A stretch of 64,000 nucleotides of DNA from Spirosoma endbachense (lineage in GTDB: Bacteria > Bacteroidota > Bacteroidia > Cytophagales > Spirosomataceae): positions 2,169,237-2,233,236 of the forward strand of contig NZ_CP045997.1 in assembly GCF_010233585.1 (NCBI RefSeq). The letters run 5' to 3'. This document shows positions 27,473-37,370 of this stretch, one piece after another. Both the position numbers and the translations under genes were made by a program. How positions within the stretch are numbered: the first letter of the stretch is position 1; each line of letters starts with the position of its first letter. The notes below the pieces were generated by a model. That model was not told where the DNA came from. It saw nothing but the letters and a program-made list of their open reading frames with translations, and made no database searches.

Positions 27473-30400
27473 ATGGTGCGTCTATACTTGTTTTTGATCC
27501 TGATGATTCCCGTAATACCGGGATTCGCCCAGGCAACCCGTTCTGGAAGGATAAGTACAACGCAGGTGAATGAACAATCAATAAACAAGCACTTCGAACA
27601 TTTATCCATAAAAGACGGGCTTTCCAATAATTCAGTCAACTGCATTCTTCAGGATCGGGAAGGGTTCATGTGGTTTGGTACAAACGACGGATTAAACAAA
27701 TATGACGGATACACTTTCACTAGTTTACAACCCAATCCGAATGACCACGCCCATAGCTTTCAAAACAACTTTATTTCGGGATTGTGTGAAGACCATGCCA
27801 ACCGGTTATGGGCAGTAACTGAAGGTGGCTTACATGAGATAAATAAGCAGACAGGGCGCGTTACTCCGCACCCGATTCAAGCCAGCAACGCCAACCGATG
27901 GAATTACCAGCATTCTGTTTATGAAGACGCTCAGCATAAGCTATGGTTAAGCACCCTAGGTGGATTAGCCCGCTATGAACCTGACATTCATCGTTTCACG
28001 CTGTATCCCCTGCCCCATCCCCAGGCAACGATTAAAACCGTATTTGAAGATCCTCAACACCGATTCTGGGTTGCAACCTGGCGAGGTTTGTATCTATTTG
28101 ACCGGCCAACAGGGCATTATACACTCATACCGGCCCACCTCCCTCCCGGCGAGCAGGAACCCACATTTATTGCCTTTTATCTGGATTCGCAACAGGTGCT
28201 TTGGCTCGGCACGGCAACAGCTGGCTATGGATTATTTCGGCTTGATCTGCGTCAGAAACCTTTTCGGCCAGAGCCCTACAATCCAGATGGGCAAATCAAC
28301 CCATTCATGTATTTAAATTCAATTCATGGCGATGAGAAGGGACATATCTGGGTGGGCACAACGAACGGTTTACACCGGGTTGATCCGGCCCGACAGCAGG
28401 TTTTTACGTACCGACCCGACCCCAACGATTCGAAGGGGATCAGTAGCAATAGTGCTCAATCCCTTTACCATGATCGGGCCGGTACACTCTGGGTAGGAAC
28501 CGATAATGGCATCGATCGGCAGGCTATTGTCAATAAGCCATTTATAACCTATCAGGTACGGCCAAATAAGGGTACGGCAAACTTGCCGGAAAACAAAGTT
28601 GTTGCGTTGTTGCCCGATAATAACGGCCATCTCTGGATCAGCAATGGGTATAGTGTTTATCGGACTGAACCACCCACAAATCGTCCGCAGATAATACCCC
28701 CTCAGCAACTGGCGTCCAATATAACTAGCCAGAAGAAGAATTATATACAGGCTCTTCAACCCGACGGCACGGCAGGCGTCTGGCTCGGAACCTGGGAGGG
28801 ATTGTTTTATTTTGACCAGGCTTCGGGTAACTATACCGGATATCCGTCTGAAATACCAGCTGTTTTTATCAGTCGTGCACCAACGGGAGATCTCTGGATC
28901 GGGGGCGACGTGGAGCCAACGTCTGGAATCGCTTCCTTTAATCCCCGTACCCATCAGTATCGATACTATAAATACAAACCCAATGATCCGAATGGATTGC
29001 CCGACAAGTATATATATGGCTTGCTGGCCAGCCGGACGGGCGATATATGGGTCCTGGCAAGGCGACAGGGTATCTGCCGGATGGACCCACGAACGGGTCG
29101 ATTCACACGCTATACAGCGGGCCCAAAAGGTCGTCTGAACAGTAATGATGTGCAGACCATCTACGAAGATAAACAGGGCCTTATCTGGGTTGGAACGCAG
29201 TTAGGCGGTTTAAATCGATTTGATCCACGAACTGGATTATTCTCCGCCATTACAACCAATGATGGTCTGCCCAGCAACAATGTGGTGGGCATTACCAGCG
29301 ATAATGCCGGTAACATATGGCTAAGTACCGATAAGGGGCTTTGCCGATTCTCACCGCGCACCAGAGCTGTTCGTAACTACGGCACGGATAACGGCCTACC
29401 CAGCAATGATTTTTTGCGCAATGCGATCTTTCGGGATAAGAACCAGCTTTATTTCGGGAGCCTGAACGGCGTTGTTCATTTCAATCCGGATAGCATCCGC
29501 GATGATACCAGACCCTTTCCGGTCTATATCACGGCCCTTAACGTGATGGATCAGCCCCGGCCCCTCACAAGCAATCTGATCACCCTAAACCACGATGAAA
29601 ACTTCCTGTCTTTCGGCTTTGCGGCATTGATCTACACGCAGCCCGAACATAATCAGTATGCCTATCAGCTCATTGGCGTAGACAAAAACTGGGTCCAGAA
29701 TGGTAATCGTCATTTTGCCAACTACACAAACCTATCGCCGGGCACGTATACCTTTCGGGTAAAGGCGGCTAATAGCGACGGAATCTGGAACGAGAAAGGA
29801 GCCTCTATCCGTCTCATCATTCATCCACCCTGGTGGGCAACCTGGTGGGCATACAGCTTTTACGCGTTGCTGGCTGTTGGAGCCATTTGGGGATACATCC
29901 GGTTTTATACCAATCGGATCAGGCAGCAACAGCTCATGGAACTCAATCGCCGGGAAGCCGAACAGCTTAAGGCCGTCGATGAGCTAAAAACCCGCTTCTT
30001 TTCCAATATAACCCATGAATTCCGGACGCCATTGTCACTGATTATGTCGCCGGTTGAAAAACTCCTGCAGGAAAGCCGGTTCGACGGTCCAACCCGTCAG
30101 ACGTTATCGCTGGTCAAACGCAATGCCGATCAGCTCCTTCGCCTGATCAATCAGTTACTGGATCTCTCTAAACTGGAAGCGCACCATATGGCGATTTCGC
30201 TGATGCGGGGCGACATAACCGAATTTGTCAATAATCTGGTTGAGTCGTTCCGACAATTGGCGGAGCAGAAAGGAGTAACGCTGACGTATACTGCCGATGG
30301 TTTCACTCAGGAGCACTTGTTCGACGCCGACAAGTGGGAGAAAATTCTGACAAACCTCCTGTCGAATGCGCTGAAATTTACGGGTAAAGGTGGGCATGTA

Positions 30401-31555
30401 ACGGTTACCCTCAAACCGAATCTTTCTTCGGTAGAGGACGATATTTCGAGCATAAGTATTCGCATCGCGGATTCGGGCATTGGGGTTTCTCCCGAAAATC
30501 TTCCCCATATTTTTGATCGGTTCTACCAGGTCGATAACTCACAAACCCGTGCGTATGAAGGTACGGGTATCGGGCTGGCCCTTGTAAAAGAACTCGTCGA
30601 TCTGATTGGTGGAACAATCAGTGCAGACAGTCAGCAAGGCGCTGGTACTACGTTTATGCTGAGCTTGCCGGTTCAGCCTGCCTCGGTCAATGCTGAAGTG
30701 CCACTGATTGTTTTACCCGTCAAAGAACCTAAAGTAATTGATCAGCTTCCAGTGACCGCCGACTTGCCCGGTAATCTGCCGATTGACGATCAAATTCCGC
30801 TCCTACTCATTGTTGAAGACAACGCCGAGTTAAGCGAGTTTCTGGCTAGTGAACTGGCGGCCACTTACCGAATTCTACGGGCCTTCGATGGTGAAGAGGG
30901 TTGGCAACTAACGCAGGCCGAACTGCCAGACATCGTTATTTCAGACGTGATGATGCCCCGAAAAGATGGCTATGAACTAACCCATCTCATCAAAAATCAC
31001 CCGGATACTGACCATATTGCCGTCGTTATCCTGTCTGCCAAAGCAGCTCACAGCAGCCGCATCGAGGGTTTGCAGGAAGGGGCCGACGACTACCTGTCGA
31101 AGCCGTTTCATTTTGATGAATTGCACCTACGCCTGCGTAATCTGATTTCCCGTCAGCAGAAACTACGCGATCAGTATCGTCAGCAGTTTTCCCAGCCCGA
31201 CACGCCCAGCCCTATCAACATAGTGGAAGATGCCTTCCTGCGCCGGGTATATGAACTCCTCGAAAACCACCTCAGCGATCCTTTACTTAACGTCGATTGG
31301 CTGGCCGATCAGCTAGCCATGAGCCGCAAAACGCTCTATCGGAAAATTCATAGTCTCGTTCAATTGAATCCGCACGAGCTGATTCGTCAGTACCGATTGC
31401 GCAAAGCAGCCGACCTGTTACGCGCGGGTCACAGTGCTTCGCAAACGGCTTATCTGGCAGGTTTCAAAACACCGTCCTATTTCACGATGGTGTTTAAAGA
31501 ATTTTATCAGCAAACCCCCACAGAATTTGTGGCAAATGGCCTTAGCAAAGCCTAG
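27473..31555 (+). CDS. HTCS: hybrid two-component sensor kinase / AraC-type regulator
   Basis: 1360 residues from ATG 27473 (signal peptide MVRLYLFLILMIPVIPGFAQ); an in-frame TTG four codons upstream is less likely. Order: about 14 Reg_prop beta-propeller repeats in the periplasm (first: GLSNNSVNCILQDREGFMWFGTNDGLNKYDG), a Y_Y_Y domain ending near 785, one membrane helix (about 788-812), HisKA with FFSNITHEFRTPLSLI (His848), HATPase_c (NLLSNALKFTG, GTGIGLALV), a receiver with Asp1158 in ISDVMMPRKDG and Lys in YLSKPFHF, and an AraC HTH (about 1270-1355). Such proteins sense a glycan breakdown product in the periplasm and activate nearby polysaccharide-use genes. The likely targets here are the adjacent SusCD pair and the T9SS protein. 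Confidence 0.94.
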   Translation: MVRLYLFLILMIPVIPGFAQATRSGRISTTQVNEQSINKHFEHLSIKDGLSNNSVNCILQDREGFMWFGTNDGLNKYDGYTFTSLQPNPNDHAHSFQNNFISGLCEDHANRLWAVTEGGLHEINKQTGRVTPHPIQASNANRWNYQHSVYEDAQHKLWLSTLGGLARYEPDIHRFTLYPLPHPQATIKTVFEDPQHRFWVATWRGLYLFDRPTGHYTLIPAHLPPGEQEPTFIAFYLDSQQVLWLGTATAGYGLFRLDLRQKPFRPEPYNPDGQINPFMYLNSIHGDEKGHIWVGTTNGLHRVDPARQQVFTYRPDPNDSKGISSNSAQSLYHDRAGTLWVGTDNGIDRQAIVNKPFITYQVRPNKGTANLPENKVVALLPDNNGHLWISNGYSVYRTEPPTNRPQIIPPQQLASNITSQKKNYIQALQPDGTAGVWLGTWEGLFYFDQASGNYTGYPSEIPAVFISRAPTGDLWIGGDVEPTSGIASFNPRTHQYRYYKYKPNDPNGLPDKYIYGLLASRTGDIWVLARRQGICRMDPRTGRFTRYTAGPKGRLNSNDVQTIYEDKQGLIWVGTQLGGLNRFDPRTGLFSAITTNDGLPSNNVVGITSDNAGNIWLSTDKGLCRFSPRTRAVRNYGTDNGLPSNDFLRNAIFRDKNQLYFGSLNGVVHFNPDSIRDDTRPFPVYITALNVMDQPRPLTSNLITLNHDENFLSFGFAALIYTQPEHNQYAYQLIGVDKNWVQNGNRHFANYTNLSPGTYTFRVKAANSDGIWNEKGASIRLIIHPPWWATWWAYSFYALLAVGAIWGYIRFYTNRIRQQQLMELNRREAEQLKAVDELKTRFFSNITHEFRTPLSLIMSPVEKLLQESRFDGPTRQTLSLVKRNADQLLRLINQLLDLSKLEAHHMAISLMRGDITEFVNNLVESFRQLAEQKGVTLTYTADGFTQEHLFDADKWEKILTNLLSNALKFTGKGGHVTVTLKPNLSSVEDDISSISIRIADSGIGVSPENLPHIFDRFYQVDNSQTRAYEGTGIGLALVKELVDLIGGTISADSQQGAGTTFMLSLPVQPASVNAEVPLIVLPVKEPKVIDQLPVTADLPGNLPIDDQIPLLLIVEDNAELSEFLASELAATYRILRAFDGEEGWQLTQAELPDIVISDVMMPRKDGYELTHLIKNHPDTDHIAVVILSAKAAHSSRIEGLQEGADDYLSKPFHFDELHLRLRNLISRQQKLRDQYRQQFSQPDTPSPINIVEDAFLRRVYELLENHLSDPLLNVDWLADQLAMSRKTLYRKIHSLVQLNPHELIRQYRLRKAADLLRAGHSASQTAYLAGFKTPSYFTMVFKEFYQQTPTEFVANGLSKA

Positions 31556-31652
31556 TCGATGATTTTGCTATAAACTCTGAGACTTTTACTATCAATTGGG
31601 GGACAATATATTCTACGGTCAGTTATCTGTTATACGAACGCTATACATTCGA

Positions 31653-31681
31653 AGCCTGGCCAGATTAGCCGGGCTTTTTTT
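31653..31681 (+). terminator. Intrinsic terminator of the HTCS gene
   Basis: AGCCTGGC (31653-31660) pairs with GCCGGGCT (31668-31675) around a 7-nt loop, followed by a T7 run on the plus strand. Confidence 0.85.
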
Positions 31682-31714
31682 ACGTACAACAAACACCCTT
31701 AATTTTTTACAGAC

Positions 31715-34705
31715 ATGAAAAAAAATTATACTCAATTGGTCAAAGGCGTTTTGCTGACCCTGCTCAGTTTAGGGCTGGTAAGCAGTCCCGTCGCCTGGGC
31801 GCAATCGATTCCTGATGCCCAATGGGCACGGCTCGGATTAACGATGTCAGTAACAACAGATGGCAACATTGTAACGTCGGATGCCTTCCCTAAGGTCGTA
31901 AAATACGATTTACAGGGCAACAAACTCTTTGAAACTGGCTGGTTGGCTGGCACCTCCTATCTGGCAGGCAAATTACCGATTAACTGCCCTTGCGTTGGTG
32001 GCTATGCCTACATTGCCGGGATTGGGCTAACAGCTCCCAGTACAGATGGGGGTATAGTACTGGAGGGGTCAGAGTATGGTTCGTCCTTCCCTATATTTAC
32101 CAGTGTGGATGCCAGTGGCCAGCAGGGCGGAAGAAACAACAATCCGGCAAACGACGATCTGATTGGTACACCAGACGGCGGAGCCTTGCTACTCAATAAC
32201 AGCACAAACCTTGATGGCAGCCATGTTCTGACTGTTCAAAAATCGGGAGCCTGGACAAAACAAATTGCCTACCCAGACCCTAATCTTCCTACCCCCAATA
32301 ACAGCCTGACTAAAGGAGAAGCCGTTATTAATACCCCCGATGGTGGGTTTCTGGTCGTTGGCTATTATAATGCTACCGGCGACGAAAAGGACTTAAATAA
32401 CCTTAACTCAGTGGGTACATTAGGCTGGGTCGCCAAACTCGATGGAAACGGGAATGTAGTCTGGCAAAAATTGCTAAACAATTTACCAATGGCAGGCGGT
32501 TTCAACGGCATTGCTCCGGGGTCACTGCTCGAATTTCTTGCAGTTACAGATGTAACACTTGCCGCCGACGGTAACGGGTATGCCCTGGCAGGGCTCGGCC
32601 TGATCCCCAGCGCCATGGCCGTCGCTCCCCCCGTATCAGCCATACTTGAACTAGACGGGAACGGCAATTTTAAACGAGCCAGATCGCTCGGGCTGGCCGG
32701 AACAAAAACATTTATTACTCCCTATACCGACCCTGATGGTACGAAGTACTACGCAGTGGGCAACACATCGAAGGAAAACGGAGCCGACCCCCGAATTCTA
32801 AAAGTCAGTACGGCTTCACTTGCCCTGAACGACCCTAACTTATTGAAAGTTGTTGCGCTGCGAACGTTCGATGGACCATCTGATGGCTTTTTAACAGATA
32901 TCGCAACAGCAGGTGATGGCAGTATCGTTTTCGTCACTACCGCCATTCAATTAGTTAAACTTAATGCAGAAACCGCCCCCCAACCGATTAGTAATTTTAC
33001 CTTACTTGCCCCTACCTACAACTGCCAAACGGGGGCTATTACCTTCAACACGAGCGGAGGAAACGGCACACCCATTACCTATTCGGCACCGGGTATCACC
33101 CGCGCGTCTGCTACCGATAATTTTGGTATCGTCGAGCAGGGCTTGCGAAATGATCCCAAAGTCATTCAGATAACAGCGACTCAGAGTGGAGTGAGTGTGG
33201 TTTATAATTTTGATCTGAAAGCGGCCTGTAATAATCCCCCCAACCCCTCAACCCCACAGCCACCCATATTGAACCGGCCTATTCCCGACCAGTTTCTGAC
33301 GATAGGGCAATCTGTACCGGGATCCGGCTTTCCAGTCGGTTCGTACTTCACCGACCCAACAGTTAATGTACCGAATTACATGTCTAACTGGGCTTTCAAC
33401 ATCACGGGCTTACCAGACGGGTTGTATGTATTTTACCGCCCGAACGACCTGCAATTTATACCAGCTATCATTATTTTAGGAACACCAACTACTATTGGCG
33501 TTTTTACGGTGACTGTGACGGCCAGTACCGGCGCCTTTCGGAGTAATCCTGTAACTACTACGTTCAAGATAACTGTATCGAATACATCGCAGCCCGGTGG
33601 AGGCACCTTAACGGTGCTCAAACCGACCTACAACTGCCAGACAGGAGCCATTCACTTCAACACAAGCGGTGGTGATAGCTCTCCGATTGAGTTTCAGGTG
33701 CCAGGGATTACCTCCTGGACTACGAACCCCGACCATATTCTGGATCAGTGTGCTCGTACCTGTGCCGATACGCCACCGTTTATGATCTCAGCCCGACAGA
33801 ATGGTCAGGTCGTTACCTACTCATGGTCAAGACAAAACCACTGCGCTAGCCCATCTAACCCCGTCTCGGTAGGCACCATACCCGACCTAACAGTGGCGGT
33901 TGGTCAGGGCGTTTATTTTCCGATCGGCACCTATTTCTCCTCGTCCCTTACAACAAGCTGGGGTGTTAATGCATCAAATTTGCCACCAGGAGTTTCTACT
34001 TTTTTCAGACAGGAAGGTAGCGGTAGTACGATCCCGACCTGGGTTCTGGTCGGTACGGCCAATACTGCGGGTGTTTATATTGTAACGGCCTCAGCCAGTG
34101 CCAATGGTGGATCAGCGTCTACTACCTTCAAATTCACCGTTACAGGTGATAGTAATCCGCCTAACCCGCCTACAGGCCCGCTCACCTTACTGGCTCCTAC
34201 CTATGATTGCGGAACGGGAGCTATCCATTTCAACACAAGTGGTGGCAATAGCACTCCAATTGAGTTTCAGGCTATCGGTATAACGGGCTGGACAACCAAT
34301 CCGGATCAATTTGTGGATAAAGACAGCCGTACTGCCAATGATGTTCAGCCGTTTACGCTGATGGCTCGTCAGAACGGCCAGGTGGTAACTTACGTGTGGA
34401 ACCTGAAAGAAGCCTGCGGTCGGGCGCGCTTAAGCGCAGAAGAGCCGACGGCGGTATTGCAGGTACGGGCACTGGGCAATCCGATAGAGGGCAAATCGGC
34501 AGAAATAGAAATTAGTGGTGCATCTGGCCAGGCGGTTCAGCTAGATCTGATTGACCTACAGGGCCGTACGCTCCATCAACACCACATCGATCAGGCAGGT
34601 TTACAGGAACGGGTTAGCGTACCGATAGGTAATGGCAAAGGATTGCTATTACTGAATGTAAGTACATCGTCACAACGTCAGCAAGTGAAGTTACTAAAAC
34701 CCTAA
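31715..34705 (+). CDS. T9SS-secreted multidomain repeat protein
   Basis: 996 residues with a signal peptide (ends VAWAQS). Residues about 30-420 look like a beta-propeller of GNIV / DGGFLVVGY-type strands. Then three repeats of about 78 residues begin near 429, 632 and 822, each with the core PTYxCxTGAIxFNTSGG and ending in Cys (for example QNGQVVTYSWSRQNHC). Between them lie two Ig/cadherin-like modules (PIPDQFLTIGQSV ... TTFKITVSN; IPDLTVAVGQGV ... TTFKFTVTG). The final 85 residues (from about 912) form a type IX sorting domain (IEISGASGQAVQLDLIDLQGRTL ... QRQQVKLLKP). Likely surface-attached or released; paired cysteines suggest disulfides in each repeat. Binding or adhesion is the best guess. 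Confidence 0.85.
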   Translation: MKKNYTQLVKGVLLTLLSLGLVSSPVAWAQSIPDAQWARLGLTMSVTTDGNIVTSDAFPKVVKYDLQGNKLFETGWLAGTSYLAGKLPINCPCVGGYAYIAGIGLTAPSTDGGIVLEGSEYGSSFPIFTSVDASGQQGGRNNNPANDDLIGTPDGGALLLNNSTNLDGSHVLTVQKSGAWTKQIAYPDPNLPTPNNSLTKGEAVINTPDGGFLVVGYYNATGDEKDLNNLNSVGTLGWVAKLDGNGNVVWQKLLNNLPMAGGFNGIAPGSLLEFLAVTDVTLAADGNGYALAGLGLIPSAMAVAPPVSAILELDGNGNFKRARSLGLAGTKTFITPYTDPDGTKYYAVGNTSKENGADPRILKVSTASLALNDPNLLKVVALRTFDGPSDGFLTDIATAGDGSIVFVTTAIQLVKLNAETAPQPISNFTLLAPTYNCQTGAITFNTSGGNGTPITYSAPGITRASATDNFGIVEQGLRNDPKVIQITATQSGVSVVYNFDLKAACNNPPNPSTPQPPILNRPIPDQFLTIGQSVPGSGFPVGSYFTDPTVNVPNYMSNWAFNITGLPDGLYVFYRPNDLQFIPAIIILGTPTTIGVFTVTVTASTGAFRSNPVTTTFKITVSNTSQPGGGTLTVLKPTYNCQTGAIHFNTSGGDSSPIEFQVPGITSWTTNPDHILDQCARTCADTPPFMISARQNGQVVTYSWSRQNHCASPSNPVSVGTIPDLTVAVGQGVYFPIGTYFSSSLTTSWGVNASNLPPGVSTFFRQEGSGSTIPTWVLVGTANTAGVYIVTASASANGGSASTTFKFTVTGDSNPPNPPTGPLTLLAPTYDCGTGAIHFNTSGGNSTPIEFQAIGITGWTTNPDQFVDKDSRTANDVQPFTLMARQNGQVVTYVWNLKEACGRARLSAEEPTAVLQVRALGNPIEGKSAEIEISGASGQAVQLDLIDLQGRTLHQHHIDQAGLQERVSVPIGNGKGLLLLNVSTSSQRQQVKLLKP

Positions 34706-34734
34706 TTGATTATATCCACATCCATTGAGTAAAT

Positions 34735-34768
34735 GATTGCGCCCGAGCTACATGGTTTGGGCGTAATC
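34735..34768 (+). terminator. Hairpin after the T9SS protein gene
   Basis: GATTGCGCCC (34735-34744) pairs with GGGCGTAATC (34759-34768), one G-U, 14-nt loop; no strong T tract follows. Confidence 0.6.
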
Positions 34769-34982
34769 GTTTGGGGAGATTTGTCGTTTTTCAAACGGGA
34801 TTCACAGCAGGCAACAACTGGCAACCGCCCAGTTTATGAACAACAAGCGGACTGGACCGGATTTGTTCGCGAACAGTAGTAATGGCTTTATTAATGTATA
34901 ATTAATAGCATTAGTGGGTTACTTTCTGCTTGCGTCTGTATTAATGTCGACAATCTGATTCGCCATTCCAACACGGACTATC

Positions 34983-35186
34983 ATGAAAAAACAACTCAAG
35001 TCAGCCCTCTTTTTTGCAGCAGTCATTACTATGACCACAGCCTGCCAGTCGAAGAAAACCGAAACAGACCAGGCTCAGTCGGATACGACCACAGTGATCC
35101 AAAACGATACACTGATTAGCGATGATACGACATTGGTGGTGAGCGATACGACCAAGCTTGTTGAACCGGATTCGACAAAGAAATAA
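34983..35186 (+). CDS. Small Asp/Thr-rich lipoprotein
   Basis: 67 residues. Lipoprotein signal MKKQLKSALFF ... TTAC with the attachment Cys, then a low-complexity tail rich in Asp, Thr and Ser (SDTTTV, NDTLISDDTT, SDTTK, EPDSTKK). The mature part has no fold signature and is probably disordered on the periplasmic or outer face. It is followed 14 nt later by a strong 17-bp hairpin. Similar short DTT-rich lipoproteins are common in Cytophagales but uncharacterised. Confidence 0.75.
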   Translation: MKKQLKSALFFAAVITMTTACQSKKTETDQAQSDTTTVIQNDTLISDDTTLVVSDTTKLVEPDSTKK

Positions 35187-35199
35187 GAAGCCTTTTTTC

Positions 35200-35244
35200 A
35201 TACAGCAAGCGGTCGACTCTGGTAGGCTCGACCGCTTGCTGTAT
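35200..35244. terminator. Long bidirectional terminator hairpin
   Basis: ATACAGCAAGCGGTCGA (35200-35216) pairs perfectly with TCGACCGCTTGCTGTAT (35228-35244); 17-bp stem, 11-nt loop, preceded by T6. It separates the plus-strand lipoprotein from the convergent gene. Confidence 0.8.
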
Positions 35245-35281
35245 AAGCTTTCAGAGCAGAACAGGTCTGTTTATTTTCTGG

Positions 35282-36154
35282 CTACTGCTTTTTGTAATAA
35301 AATAAATTTACGGATGCCGATGACGTTTTCTGGCTAAGGGAAAAATAGCCTTTCCCCTCTTTATCAAAGCAGATCGCTTCACCTTTAGGCTCCGATAACA
35401 AAGGCGCTGGCCGGCTATTCGAGTTTTGTAAGGCGTCGGCAACGCTCTGGTTGGGTTTCCGTTTCCAGTAGGCAACCTGGGTATAGGTTCGTACCAGGAT
35501 CTCGCTCCCATCAGGTGATATCGTAGCTCCTGTCACGGGGGAAGCGATCGGTAACTCGCCAAACGCTTCGGCCACGGTAATTGCATTGATGTTTTGCGGG
35601 TACGGCAATCGATACAAATGGACGTTGGGATTACGATTGGCAATGATGTAAATATCTTTAGTGAGCGGGTCAACAAACATCGCTCGGGCATCCTGTAGCC
35701 GGTCGGGGTATTGGAAATTAATGCGTTCAATCTGCGTGATCGCTGTTCTTAACGTTGGCGGCTCGGGTAATCGGTAAATCTGTGAAATACTGTTTTGTAC
35801 GTTTATATCGCCGATATCGCCAATATACAGATAATTCGTTCCTTCAGTCGGCCCAGGCCCAATGGCTAAATCCTCCCAATCCCGATTCGTAAATTTTGGC
35901 ACACTGATACTCCCTTTTATAGTGCCATCCTGCCCCAACATTGTCAGTACCAGTGGAGTACCTCCTTCCTGAATAGCCCAAAGGTTACCGGGCTGACTAC
36001 GACTATCGGCCAATCCCGTCACTTTATCAATTAGGCCGCCCGGCACCGAAACCACCGTTGGTTCTGGAGTGAATTTCGTTATATCCGTATCAGGAATTTC
36101 AAGTTTGCAGGAAGCTGTTACTAGTAAAATACTCAGTATTAAAACGAGACGCAT
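35282..36154 (-). CDS. Predicted beta-propeller lipoprotein, function unknown
   Basis: 290 residues. Lipobox LVTASC; then a succession of strand-rich blades with motifs such as KVTGLADSRSQPGNLWAIQEGG, RDWEDLAIGPGPTEGTNYLYIGDIGDI and ARAMFVDPLTKDIYIIANR, resembling SdiA-regulated or esterase-like phytase propellers. The DWEDL / GDIGDN-type motif often marks calcium-bound propellers of this group. No catalytic site can be assigned. It is monocistronic, converging on the small lipoprotein. Confidence 0.75.
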   Translation of the reverse strand: MRLVLILSILLVTASCKLEIPDTDITKFTPEPTVVSVPGGLIDKVTGLADSRSQPGNLWAIQEGGTPLVLTMLGQDGTIKGSISVPKFTNRDWEDLAIGPGPTEGTNYLYIGDIGDINVQNSISQIYRLPEPPTLRTAITQIERINFQYPDRLQDARAMFVDPLTKDIYIIANRNPNVHLYRLPYPQNINAITVAEAFGELPIASPVTGATISPDGSEILVRTYTQVAYWKRKPNQSVADALQNSNSRPAPLLSEPKGEAICFDKEGKGYFSLSQKTSSASVNLFYYKKQ

Positions 36155-36534
36155 AGACTTAGTTAACTGATTTCATCGTCTACTTTCTTAGCTGTAGTCT
36201 ATGAAACAATATAGTAATCGACTACAATCTTAGCCAAGATTGGCCAGATAGAACGTATATTACCAATAAATCTTATTAGTCGGACCCAGTAACGGTACAC
36301 ACTGAATGCTGGTTTTACTATTGAATCAGGGCCATTTAGACCCAAACGAAAGTAAGCCGTATGCTGTGTGCATCTAGCAGGAAACAAAAAAAAGCATACA
36401 TAGAGTTATGTATGCTTTCCGTTTTCTTAACCTAGAATTTAGTCAACCCTCAAACACTTCATTGAATCAGGTCACGCCAATGATCTGATTCAACTTAAAA
36501 GCGCGAGTGTGGCTCTTTGTCCAAAGACCAACTT
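36155..36534. other. Intergenic region with a minus-strand terminator
   Basis: About 380 nt. It contains the hairpin at 36391-36418 and otherwise AT-rich sequence with no credible gene. A 62-codon minus-strand frame here starts right at the terminator and has no coding character. Confidence 0.5.
36386..36418 (-). terminator. Intrinsic terminator for the minus-strand small genes
   Basis: AAAGCATACATA (36391-36402) and TATGTATGCTTT (36407-36418) form a perfect 12-bp stem with a 4-nt loop. Read on the minus strand it is followed by a run of eight T. Confidence 0.85.
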
Positions 36535-36762
36535 TCATACCAAATCACCAAATAGCTGATAATTAGAAAGTTGAGAATTCAGAATGCAACCTGATCGTAC
36601 GATTCTGGACAACTGGTGTCCGTTTTGGTACAATTGAAGAGTTGTTGACCTATATTTCCCGTAGTCTTTCCATAAGCCAGTGGCCTGCGGATAGCTTTCC
36701 TTATCTGTAAGCCACTGGTATTTACATTTTTCGATCTGGTTCAGGACTTCCCTAGTCTGCAC
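36535..36762 (-). CDS. Hypothetical small protein
   Basis: 75 residues (MQTREVLNQIEKCKYQWL ...), overlapping the end of the preceding minus-strand ORF by 22 nt. The first 45 residues look protein-like (charged and aromatic mix); the tail SQLSNYQLFGDLV is less convincing. The terminator about 120 nt downstream supports transcription. No family recognised; it may be the broken end of a longer gene. Confidence 0.35.
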   Translation of the reverse strand: MQTREVLNQIEKCKYQWLTDKESYPQATGLWKDYGKYRSTTLQLYQNGHQLSRIVRSGCILNSQLSNYQLFGDLV

Positions 36763-37121
36763 AAGGCCTGCAGATTGGTAACTTTCGCCGATACGATGTC
36801 TGTCCTGTTTGGGTCTACTTCGGCTGCTGGGTGGCTCGTCAGAAATACAATCTCGGTGGCCGTTAAATCCGGAGCAGTGATAATCATTACCTCTTCCTGT
36901 TCGCTTAATTGGTCTTCCAACAACCGATATTGCTCACTGACCTGACTGGCAAACTGTTTCAGCGATTCTGTCGAGTAGAGATCACTCAGATGGGTGAATG
37001 CGACCTGAATCCCTTGATCAGAGGTAAAAAAACGACCGTAATAGAGCAACATTAGTGGGTATTTATTATCTCTGATAAGCACTTGACAATTCACCGTCAA
37101 CTGCCTGTAAGCAGCGCCCAA
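36741..37121 (-). CDS. Hypothetical protein
   Basis: 126 residues, apparently cytoplasmic. Residues about 20-110 have normal globular composition (NKYPLMLLYYGRFFTSDQG, SEQYRLLEDQLSEQEEVMII, ATEIVFLTSHPA). The first 20 residues are less certain and an internal start is possible. It lies upstream of a possible second small ORF and a clear terminator. No family recognised. Confidence 0.5.
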   Translation of the reverse strand: MGAAYRQLTVNCQVLIRDNKYPLMLLYYGRFFTSDQGIQVAFTHLSDLYSTESLKQFASQVSEQYRLLEDQLSEQEEVMIITAPDLTATEIVFLTSHPAAEVDPNRTDIVSAKVTNLQALCRLGKS

Positions 37122-37294
37122 AGTTGGCGAAGAAATCTCGAAACAGGAAGTTATTTGTAAACCTATACGGTTTTTGAAACCGCACCGGCGGCCGGCTTAT
37201 AGGTTTTGTCATCAACCACATTCATGACTAGAACGGATAAAATAGAAGTTAGAAGAGTACCAGTTAAAATCAGACAAGCTGATAATCCATAAAA

Positions 37295-37356
37295 TAGCCA
37301 AAGGGTCGAGGTAGTCAATAATTTTTTAGTTACTGACTACCTCGACCCTTTGGCTA
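37295..37356 (-). terminator. 23-bp perfect hairpin after the S9 peptidase
   Basis: Arms 37295-37317 and 37334-37356 are perfect reverse complements (core CCAAAGGGTCGAGGTAGTCA) with a 16-nt loop containing T6. It begins 15 nt past the peptidase stop. Confidence 0.8.
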
Positions 37357-37370
37357 CTCCAACTAACTAG

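Noticed and set aside
36199..36387. 62-codon minus-strand ORF
   Set aside because: It begins at a strong minus-strand terminator, has no ribosome-binding context and no protein-like composition.
37295..37356. Long inverted repeat as an insertion-sequence end
   Set aside because: No transposase and no second copy; position 15 nt after a stop codon fits a terminator.
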